Shown in pieces: positions 1 to 5,151 of a stretch of 5,151 nucleotides of DNA. Under the pieces are notes generated by a model. That model searched no databases. It had not been told where the DNA came from and worked only from the letters and a program-made list of their open reading frames with translations. The DNA lies in NCBI GenBank assembly GCA_023423855.1, contig JAFAEU010000143.1, forward strand, positions 1-5,151, read 5' to 3'. The number at the start of each line of letters is the position of its first letter. Position 1 is the first letter of the stretch. The position numbers and the translations under genes were made by a program. Origin of the DNA: Pseudomonadota bacterium. GTDB lineage: Bacteria > Pseudomonadota > Gammaproteobacteria > Xanthomonadales > Xanthomonadaceae.

Positions 1-1301
1 TCCCCGCCCTGCTGGTCCTGCTGCTCCTGCCGTCCTGCCGCGGCGGCCAGGCCGATGCCATGTCCGCGGCCGGGGCCAGGGACGCGACCGTAGCCGCGCC
101 GGTCGGCGCAGTCGCCAGCGGCGCGTATCCCGACCTGTTCGCGGAGGCCGGCTACGGCGCCGACGAGGTCCAGGCCAGGGTCGATGCCGCCTTCGAGCAA
201 CTATTCCACGGCGACCCGGAGCAGCAGGCGCTGTACCACGAGACCGGCCGCAACGAGCACGGTCCGCTCGCCTACATCCACGACGTCCACAACGACGACG
301 TGCGCTCGGAGGGCATGTCCTACGGGATGATGATCGCGGTGCAACTGGACCGGAAACGCGAGTTCGACGCGATCTGGAACTGGGCGAAAACGCACATGTA
401 CCACGACGACCCGGCGCATCCGGCCCACGGCTACTTCGCCTGGTCGGTGCGGACGGACGGCACCGCGATCGACGAGATGCCGGCCCCCGACGGCGAGGAG
501 TACTTCATCACCGCGCTCTACTTCGCCTCGGCGCGCTGGGGCGACGGCGACGGCATCCACCGCTACCGCGCGCAGGCCGACCGCCTGCTCGCCGACGTGC
601 TGCACCGGCAGGAGATCACCGGCGCGACCAACCGCGGCACCATGACCGCGGTCAACCTGTTCGACCGCGACGCGAAGATGGTCCGCTTCACCCCGGACGT
701 GGCGAACGCCGCGCATACCGACGCCTCCTACCACCTGCCCGCGTTCTACGAGGTGTGGGCGCGAGTGGGGCCGGAGGGCGACCGTGCGTTCTGGCGCGAA
801 GCCGCGCAGGCCAGCCGCGACTACTTCGTCGCCACCGCGCATCCGCGCACGGCGCTGACGCCGGACTACGGCAACTTCGACGCGACGCCGTGGGCGGCGC
901 CGTGGCGGCCGGACGCAGTCGACTTCCGCTACGACGCCTGGCGCAGCGCGATGAACTGGTCGATGGACTGGTCGTGGTGGCGAGCCGATCCTCGCCAGGT
1001 GGACCTGTCCAACCGGCTGCAGGCGTTCTTCCAGTCGCAGGGCATGGACGGCTACGCCAGCCTCTACACGCTGGAAGGCGAACCGCTCGGCGGTGGCCAG
1101 ACCACGGGCCTGGTGGCGATGAACGCCGTCGCCGGTCTCGCCGCCGACCATCCGCGCCGGCTCGACTTCGTGCGCGCACTGTGGGAGCGGCCGGTGCCGG
1201 CCGGGGCGCACCGCTACTACGACGGCATGCTCTACCTGATGGCCCTGCTGCATGCGAGCGGCCGCTACCGGGCGTGGCTGCCGGCCGGCACGGACGGCTG
1301 A
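1..1301 (+). CDS. Glycoside hydrolase family 8, reducing-end xylose-releasing exo-oligoxylanase type, 5' truncated
   Basis: Predicted exported enzyme of the (alpha/alpha)6-barrel family GH8, most like the Rex group (EC 3.2.1.156), which removes xylose from the reducing end of xylo-oligosaccharides by inversion. Residues are numbered from the ATG at 60. Motif RSEGMSYGMM (82-91) carries the likely general acid E84. PDGEEYFITALYFASARWG (143-161) is a typical GH8 core helix. YDAWR (291-295) carries D292, which I align by eye with the Rex catalytic base. The first full codon is at base 3, and the frame is open through the left edge. Upstream of ATG60 it reads PALLVLLLLPSCRGGQADA, a hydrophobic signal core followed by both a lipobox-like LPSC and an ADA signal-peptidase-I-like site. 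The true start is therefore probably left of the window, and M1 here is internal. The C-terminus is intact and ends in TGA. Family assignment is strong. The exact activity (exo-oligoxylanase rather than another GH8 specificity) and the lipoprotein-or-soluble question are inference. Confidence 0.88.
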   Translation, partial: PALLVLLLLPSCRGGQADAMSAAGARDATVAAPVGAVASGAYPDLFAEAGYGADEVQARVDAAFEQLFHGDPEQQALYHETGRNEHGPLAYIHDVHNDDVRSEGMSYGMMIAVQLDRKREFDAIWNWAKTHMYHDDPAHPAHGYFAWSVRTDGTAIDEMPAPDGEEYFITALYFASARWGDGDGIHRYRAQADRLLADVLHRQEITGATNRGTMTAVNLFDRDAKMVRFTPDVANAAHTDASYHLPAFYEVWARVGPEGDRAFWREAAQASRDYFVATAHPRTALTPDYGNFDATPWAAPWRPDAVDFRYDAWRSAMNWSMDWSWWRADPRQVDLSNRLQAFFQSQGMDGYASLYTLEGEPLGGGQTTGLVAMNAVAGLAADHPRRLDFVRALWERPVPAGAHRYYDGMLYLMALLHASGRYRAWLPAGTDG

Positions 1302-1408
1302 AGCCACTCCTGCACCCGCGCCGCACCGCCGTCGCCCTGCGTCATTCCCTCGTCAACAAGATGCGCCAAGGCGTTGTCCGCACACGGATTTGGTGAGCGG
1401 CGTCACAG

Positions 1409-1448
1409 CGTGAAGGTGGCGTGTACGTGCTAGGCTCAGGCCTTCACG
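1409..1448. repeat. 8-bp perfect inverted repeat upstream of the bactofilin gene
   Basis: CGTGAAGG at 1409-1416 is perfectly complementary to CCTTCACG at 1441-1448, with 24 bases between and about 32 bp from arm centre to arm centre. The interval holds TGC-TAGGCT (1428-1436), a weak extended -10-like element without a good -35 partner (GTGAAG at 1410-1415 is the nearest, at a short 15-bp spacing). The left arm can alternatively pair in a small hairpin, TCAC (1403-1406) with GTGA (1410-1413). It could be an operator pair flanking a promoter, a stem-loop in the leader RNA, or chance in GC-rich DNA. The rest of the 1302-1507 gap shows no gene and no convincing terminator for the upstream hydrolase. 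Confidence 0.4.
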
Positions 1449-1491
1449 TCCCCCTTCGGCCGGGTCGCCGGTCGTTCTCCTGTCCAGCCTC

Positions 1492-1497
1492 GAGGAA
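1492..1497 (+). promoter_or_regulatory. Shine-Dalgarno site of the bactofilin gene
   Basis: GAGGAA lies 10 bases upstream of the ATG at 1508. It is the clearest ribosome-binding site in the window, and it decides the start of the bactofilin. The frame is open further upstream to a GTG at 1421, but that extension has no comparable site and encodes an arginine-rich, non-family sequence. Confidence 0.75.
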
Positions 1498-1507
1498 ATC
1501 ACGCGAC

Positions 1508-2053
1508 ATGGCCATCTTCCCTTCGAACAACGCCGCCAAGAAGGACGCCCCGTCCTTCGCGTCCGACGCCCCGCCGGCCGCGCCGCCGCCGCGCGAGACG
1601 CCCGCCGTGGCCGACTTCAGCCCCGGCCAGGTCGCCCCGCCCCGCGCCACCGCGCAAGTCGAGACCAAGGAATCGCTGATCGCCTCCGACCTGACCATCG
1701 AGGGCAAGATCGAAGGCAGCGGCCACGTCCGCATCGCCGGCAAGTTCAAGGGCGACGTCAACGTCCAGGGCAACCTGCGCATCGAGAACGGCGCGCGGCT
1801 CAACGGCGGCGTCAAGGCCAAGCAGGTCGTGGTCGCCGGCGAGCTCGACGGCAATATCGAATCGGCCTCCCGGGTCGAACTGCTCGACTCGGCGGTATTG
1901 ACCGGCGACGTCAAGGCCGGTTCGCTGACGGTCGCCGCCGGCTCCAAGATCCGCGGCCACGTCGAATGCGGCTGGGACGCCTCGGAATCGGCGGCGCCGC
2001 GCAAGACCAACGGCAAGGGCGAGACCGCGGAGCCGCGCGAACTCGCGTCCTGA
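1508..2053 (+). CDS. Bactofilin (polymer-forming cytoskeletal protein)
   Basis: A 181-residue bactofilin (DUF583/BacA-BacM-CcmA family). These proteins polymerise without nucleotide into filaments at the membrane, and in other bacteria they help place cell-wall enzymes, stalks or polar structures. The N-terminal tail (about 1-50) is low-complexity and proline/alanine-rich. The bactofilin domain runs from about 56 to 153 as a right-handed beta-helix, seen as short repeating hydrophobic/glycine turns such as SLIASDLTIEGKIEGSG, VRIAGKFKGDV, ARLNGGVKAKQVVVAGELDGNI and AVLTGDVKAGSLTVAAGSKI. A charged disordered tail follows (154-181). There is no signal peptide or transmembrane helix, as expected for a cytoplasmic membrane-associated polymer. 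The start is fixed by the GAGGAA site and the MAIF N-terminus. The next gene begins 7 bases after the stop, which suggests co-transcription. The specific role in this organism cannot be read from the sequence. Confidence 0.93.
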   Translation: MAIFPSNNAAKKDAPSFASDAPPAAPPPRETPAVADFSPGQVAPPRATAQVETKESLIASDLTIEGKIEGSGHVRIAGKFKGDVNVQGNLRIENGARLNGGVKAKQVVVAGELDGNIESASRVELLDSAVLTGDVKAGSLTVAAGSKIRGHVECGWDASESAAPRKTNGKGETAEPRELAS

Positions 2054-2060
2054 GCGCGAC

Positions 2061-2441
2061 GTGAGCACACCGAAGCCGGGCATGGCAGGTGCCACGCGCA
2101 CCTGCCCGCACTGCAAGACCAGGATCCTCGAAAGCGCGAGCATCTGCCCCTCGTGCAAGCACTACCTGCGCTTCGACACGCCGCGCACGGGCCCGGGCGC
2201 GGCGCCGGCGAGCACGACCGCGCTGCAGGTCGAGGGCATGATCCGCCACCCCGCCGAGGGCGGCGCCTGGGAATACTCGGTGCTGCTGACCGTGCGTGAC
2301 GACGAGGGCAACGAGCTTGCCCGCCACGTGGTCGGTGTTGGCGCGATGCTCGCCGGCGAGGAACGCACCTTCAACCTCTCGGTCGAAGTCACCCCGACCA
2401 ATGACATGCGCAAGCCGGCCAAGCGCAGCACGCGGCATTAG
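2061..2441 (+). CDS. Small zinc-ribbon protein with beta-rich C-terminal domain, unknown function
   Basis: A 126-residue protein I cannot assign to a named function. The N-terminus has four cysteines in a CPHC-x10-CPSC arrangement (C15, C18, C29, C32), a typical zinc-ribbon knuckle pair. After a flexible Pro/Ala/Gly linker (about 40-52), residues 53-112 look like an all-beta domain with alternating hydrophobic strands (LQVEGMIRH, WEYSVLLTVRD, ELARHVVGVG, RTFNLSVEVTP). The end is basic (RKPAKRSTRH). There is no signal peptide or membrane segment, so it is probably cytoplasmic. The start is taken as GTG 2061, 7 bases after the bactofilin stop. An ATG at 2082 (M8) is an alternative that keeps all the cysteines, and neither has a strong ribosome-binding site, which fits translational coupling. 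The tight linkage suggests a role with the bactofilin, for example as a partner or regulator, but that is inference. Confidence 0.8.
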   Translation: MSTPKPGMAGATRTCPHCKTRILESASICPSCKHYLRFDTPRTGPGAAPASTTALQVEGMIRHPAEGGAWEYSVLLTVRDDEGNELARHVVGVGAMLAGEERTFNLSVEVTPTNDMRKPAKRSTRH

Positions 2442-2462
2442 GCCGACGCCGGTCGCTCGCCA

Positions 2463-4391
2463 TCAGCTCGCCGCCGCGGCGCGCGCCGACCGGTTGGACA
2501 ACACGAAGCCGACCACCAGCACCAGGGCAATGACGACCTGGGCGGTGATGCCCTCGACCGTCGGATACAGGCCGAGCAGTTCCACCCGCGGGCCGCCGTC
2601 GATCCAGGTGATCGGCAGGTATCCGGCCTCCTGCAGCGCCGACACCGCCTTGCCGATCAGCACCACGGCCAGGGCCGCGATCAGCAGCGAGCTGTAGCGG
2701 AAGAACTGCCCGATCGGCAGGCGGCGGCTGTAGCGCATCATCACCCAGCCGATCGCCACCAGCACCAGCGACGCCGCGACGCCGCCGGCGATCACGCTGC
2801 CCTGGCTGCCCTGGTTCCAGATCGCGGCGAAGAACAGGATCGTCTCGAACACCTCGCGGTACACGACCACGAAGACCAGGCCGAGCAGGAAGATGCCCGA
2901 GGTCTTGCCCAAGGCATGGCTGAGCTTGTCGCGCACGTAGCGCTGCCAGGCATCGGCATGGCTCTTGCCGTGCATCCAGATGCCGACCCAGACCAGGACC
3001 ACCGCCGCCAGCAGCGAGCCGAAGCCTTCGGATAGCTCGCGGCTCGCGCCGCTGATGGTGATGACCCATGTCGCCAGCGCCCACGTCAGCACGCCCGCGC
3101 CGAGCGCGGACAGCCAGCCGCCGTGGACCCACGGCAGCATCTCGGTGCGGCCGGCCTTGCGCAGCAGCGCGATGATCGCCACGACGATCAGCAGCGCCTC
3201 CAGGCCCTCGCGCAGCAGGATGGTGAACGCGGCGATGAAGCTGGAGGCGGAAGACGTGCGGTCCTGCGCCAGCACCTGCTCGGCTTCGCCGAACAGGCCG
3301 TCGAGTTCGTCGATCTGGGCCTGCAGCACCCCGGCATCGGCATTGCCCGCGATACCCGAGCGCACCCGCGCCATCGCCGCCTCGATCTTCACCATCAGCG
3401 GGTTGTCGCGCGCGGCGAGCAGCGGCTCGACCGGCTCGAACCCGTCCAGGTACGCCGACAGCGCCAGGTCCTTCGCCTGCTTCGCGTCGCCGTCGCGATA
3501 CGCGGCCATGGCCTGCCTGAGCAGGCTGCGCGAGGTGGCGAGCGCGGTGTCGAGATCCTGCGCCTGCGCCGCGTCCGGATGCCGGCGCAGGTAGGCCACG
3601 ATCGCCGCGGCGTCATCGGCCGATCCAAGCGCCTTCGCCAGGTCCGCGGGCGTGGTGCCGATGTAGTGCTCGAAGTCGAGCTTCGCCCGCAGCGCTGGAT
3701 CGCGCTCCAGCCGCTCGCGGCCGGCCGCGACCCCGGATTCGGGATAGGCCATCGCGCCGACGTAGGTGGCCAGGGCCCAGCGGTCCTCGACCGGCAGCCC
3801 GCTGTAGCTGACCATCGAGGTGCCTTCCAGGCCCTGGTCGATCACCTGGTACAGCGCGAACACGCTGCGTTCGTCGGCGCGCTCGCGGTCGGTGAAATCG
3901 ATCGGCGGCGGATCCAGGCCCGCGCTTGCCACGCCATCGCCGCCGCCGGTGTCGCCGTGGCAGCTGGCGCACAGCTGCCCGTACAGCGCCTGTCCGCGCG
4001 CGTACTGCGGCGGGCTGGTCGGCATCAGCGGGATCGGGTACGCCTGCACCAGCGAGGCCGCGAGCGCGCGCGCCTGCGCGGCGATCCGGTCGGGCGAGGC
4101 CTTGGCCCCGATCGCCTGCTGCAGCGCTTCGGCATCCTGCTTCAGTTGGCCTGACGCGGGCGTCGGCGGCAGCGCCTCGATCGAGGCGGCCGCCGTGGCC
4201 GAGAACTCCAGCATCTCGTCATATTCGAGCTGGTTGACGACCGCGCCGCCTTCCACCGCCTCGCGGTAGTCCACGGCGATGTAGTCGAGCAAGCGCCAGG
4301 TGGTGGCGACTTCGCCCTCTGAAGCATGGGCGTGGGTGCAGATCAGGGCGACGCCGAGCAGCAGCGTCGCCAGCAGGCGGCGTAGGGTCAT
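2463..4391 (-). CDS. Cytochrome c-FTR1 family iron permease
   Basis: A 642-residue inner-membrane iron permease with a large periplasmic heme-binding N-terminal part. Residues 1-23 are a signal peptide (RR, hydrophobic core, AHA cleavage site). About 25-125 is an alpha-helical FTR1-associated region (EYDEMLEF). About 130-215 is a class I cytochrome c domain with CASCH (C141, C144, H145) for covalent heme and M193 in GTSMVSYSGLP as the likely axial ligand. A helical linker spans 230-380. The FTR1 permease domain (about 384-632) has roughly seven membrane segments and two iron-site motifs: REGLE (394-398), and the second REVFE (512-516). FTR1 proteins carry ferric iron that has been oxidised from ferrous iron; here the heme domain could accept those electrons in place of a copper oxidase, which is inference. 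The first possible start after an in-frame TGA is ATG 4389-4391, and the signal peptide supports it, although no good Shine-Dalgarno precedes it. No efeO or efeB partner is in view. A Fur-like palindrome lies just upstream. Confidence 0.93.
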   Translation of the reverse strand: MTLRRLLATLLLGVALICTHAHASEGEVATTWRLLDYIAVDYREAVEGGAVVNQLEYDEMLEFSATAAASIEALPPTPASGQLKQDAEALQQAIGAKASPDRIAAQARALAASLVQAYPIPLMPTSPPQYARGQALYGQLCASCHGDTGGGDGVASAGLDPPPIDFTDRERADERSVFALYQVIDQGLEGTSMVSYSGLPVEDRWALATYVGAMAYPESGVAAGRERLERDPALRAKLDFEHYIGTTPADLAKALGSADDAAAIVAYLRRHPDAAQAQDLDTALATSRSLLRQAMAAYRDGDAKQAKDLALSAYLDGFEPVEPLLAARDNPLMVKIEAAMARVRSGIAGNADAGVLQAQIDELDGLFGEAEQVLAQDRTSSASSFIAAFTILLREGLEALLIVVAIIALLRKAGRTEMLPWVHGGWLSALGAGVLTWALATWVITISGASRELSEGFGSLLAAVVLVWVGIWMHGKSHADAWQRYVRDKLSHALGKTSGIFLLGLVFVVVYREVFETILFFAAIWNQGSQGSVIAGGVAASLVLVAIGWVMMRYSRRLPIGQFFRYSSLLIAALAVVLIGKAVSALQEAGYLPITWIDGGPRVELLGLYPTVEGITAQVVIALVLVVGFVLSNRSARAAAAS

Positions 4392-4400
4392 GGATACATA

Positions 4401-4415
4401 TGAGAATGTGTCTCA
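4401..4415 (-). promoter_or_regulatory. Putative Fur box upstream of the iron permease
   Basis: TGAGAATGTGTCTCA is an imperfect 7-1-7 inverted repeat matching the Fur core TGATAATNATTATCA at 10 of 14 defined positions. Its edge is 9 bases from the permease ATG, within a locally AT-rich patch (about 4392-4425) in an otherwise GC-rich gap. Iron-loaded Fur bound here would repress the permease. A -10-like TAAACT on the minus strand (plus positions 4420-4425) would place the transcription start inside the box, but no good -35 is visible. The site was found by eye and binding is inferred. Confidence 0.6.
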
Positions 4416-4564
4416 ATCAAGTTTACCGCACCCGGCGCGTCGTGCGTGCACCCCCTTCCGGGAACAAGGACCGAAGCCGGCCGTAGCGGATGCCCGACCC
4501 GACGCAGGCGACCGGTGACTCCGATCCGCCGCCTCGGTGACCCACTGCCGACAACCGCGGCGGC

Positions 4565-4570
4565 TATCAT
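4565..4570 (+). promoter_or_regulatory. Candidate -10 element for the LiuC-type gene
   Basis: TATCAT in the context GGCTATCATGCGG matches the sigma-70 -10 consensus TATAAT at five of six positions. It would give a leader of about 24 bases before the ATG at 4601. No clear -35 is present at 16-18 bp. Two copies of CGGTGAC (4513-4519 and 4535-4541) lie upstream, 22 bp apart. The divergent gap 4392-4600 otherwise contains the Fur-like site and no gene. Confidence 0.35.
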
Positions 4571-4600
4571 GCGGCCCCTGCCAGGCTTCCCGAGCACACC

Positions 4601-5151
4601 ATGCCGGAATCGCTGTCGATCCACCGAACCGGGGCCGTGCTGCGGCTGACGCTCGACCGGGCGGACCTCCACAACGCCTTCGATGCGGACCTGATCGCGC
4701 GCCTGACCGACGCGCTGGCCGAGGCCGCCGGCGACGCCGCGGTGCGCGCGGTGGTGCTGCAGGGCGCGGGCGCCTCGTTCTCGGCCGGCGCCGACCTGAA
4801 CTGGATGCGCGGCATGGCCGCCGCCAGCGAGGCCGAGAACCGCGAGGACGCCCTCGCCCTCGCCCGCCTCATGCGCACCCTGGACGAACTGCCCAAGCCG
4901 ACCATCGCGCGCGTGCACGGCGCCGCGTTCGGCGGCGGCGTCGGCCTGGTCGCCTGCTGCGACATCGCCATCGGCGTGCCGGAAGCGAAGTTCGGCCTGA
5001 CCGAGAGCCGGCTGGGCCTGCGGCCGGCGGTGATCTCGCCCTACGTCATCAATGCGATCGGCGCCCGCAATGCCCGACGCTACTTCGCCACGGCCGAGAT
5101 CTTCGACGCCGCCGAAGCGCAGCGCATCGGACTTCTGCACGACGTGGTGGC
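4601..5151 (+). CDS. liuC: Enoyl-CoA hydratase family, methylglutaconyl-CoA hydratase (LiuC) type, 3' truncated
   Basis: The first 183 codons of a cytoplasmic crotonase-fold enzyme, cut by the right edge; the family is usually about 260 residues. The LiuC group hydrates 3-methylglutaconyl-CoA to HMG-CoA in leucine/isovalerate breakdown. Oxyanion-hole segments are FSAGADLNWM (60-69) and HGAAFGGGVGLVACCD (106-121). The LTESRLGL stretch carries E135, matching the second catalytic Glu (E164) of rat enoyl-CoA hydratase. The position of the first Glu (E144) is Gly115. The PAVISPYVINAIG segment (142-154) is characteristic of bacterial LiuC/AtuE-like proteins rather than of generic FadB-type hydratases. 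The start is ATG 4601, which gives the usual N-terminal length; upstream GAG (4592-4594) is a weak ribosome-binding site. The superfamily is certain. The LiuC assignment is by motif recall, and a different crotonase is possible. Neighbouring liu genes, if present, would lie beyond the right edge. Confidence 0.85.
   Translation, partial: MPESLSIHRTGAVLRLTLDRADLHNAFDADLIARLTDALAEAAGDAAVRAVVLQGAGASFSAGADLNWMRGMAAASEAENREDALALARLMRTLDELPKPTIARVHGAAFGGGVGLVACCDIAIGVPEAKFGLTESRLGLRPAVISPYVINAIGARNARRYFATAEIFDAAEAQRIGLLHDVV

Noticed and set aside
201..1307. Long open minus-strand frame (368 codons) opposite the GH8 gene
   Set aside because: It mirrors the codon structure of the real gene in GC-rich DNA. 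The translation is arginine/valine/histidine-rich low-complexity sequence with no recognisable domain.
1421..1507. N-terminal extension of the bactofilin from GTG 1421
   Set aside because: The clear GAGGAA site 10 bases before ATG 1508 and the normal bactofilin N-terminus favour the later start. The extension overlaps the probable promoter/leader.
2442..2493. Possible bidirectional terminator between the converging genes (CCGGTCG 2449-2455 with CGACCGG 2487-2493)
   Set aside because: The loop is 31 bases, the right arm lies inside the permease coding region, and there is no T-run on either strand.
3123..4154. Plus-strand open frame (343 codons) opposite the iron permease
   Set aside because: The permease frame on the other strand has a signal peptide, heme motif and permease motifs. 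This frame is Arg/Gln/Val-rich antisense with no domain.
4486..4529. Inverted repeat GCGGAT/ATCCGC in the divergent gap
   Set aside because: Only 6 bp with 32 bases between the arms, as expected by chance in this composition.
4388..5140. Minus-strand open frame (250 codons) covering the intergenic region and the LiuC-type gene
   Set aside because: It runs antisense to a clear crotonase gene and across the divergent promoter region. Its product is Gly/Arg/Ala-rich and unlike any family.

Overview
The window is very GC-rich, with strong G/C preference at third codon positions. The gene content (GH8 oligoxylanase, bactofilin followed by a small zinc-ribbon gene, cytochrome c-FTR1 iron permease, LiuC-type enoyl-CoA hydratase) suggests a high-GC gammaproteobacterium of the Xanthomonadaceae/Lysobacteraceae type (Lysobacter, Luteimonas and relatives). 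This is an inference from gene types and composition; there is no rRNA or other marker in view. All genes look chromosomal and intact apart from the two cut by the window edges. I see no tRNA, rRNA, mobile element, integrase or CRISPR array.

Layout: (1) 1-1301, plus strand: the 3' part of a secreted glycoside hydrolase family 8 enzyme. Its reading frame is open to the left edge and encodes a hydrophobic export signal, so the ATG at 60 is probably internal. (2) 1302-1507: a 206-base gap with a perfect 8-bp inverted repeat around a weak -10-like element, then a clear Shine-Dalgarno for the next gene. (3) 1508-2053 and 2061-2441, plus strand: a bactofilin and, 7 bases later, a small four-cysteine zinc-ribbon protein with a beta-rich tail, probably one operon. 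(4) 2463-4391, minus strand: a 642-residue exported cytochrome c-FTR1 iron permease that converges on the zinc-ribbon gene with only 21 bases between. (5) 4392-4600: a 209-base divergent intergenic region with a Fur-box-like palindrome beside the permease start and a -10-like element before the rightmost gene. (6) 4601 to the edge, plus strand: the first 183 codons of an enoyl-CoA hydratase family gene of the methylglutaconyl-CoA hydratase (LiuC) type.

These are separate functional units rather than one pathway: xylo-oligosaccharide breakdown, a cell-envelope/cytoskeletal pair, iron uptake under likely Fur control, and leucine/isovalerate catabolism. The parts most worth following up are the bactofilin-zinc ribbon pair, whose second member has no function I can name, and the heme-containing iron permease with its putative Fur operator.
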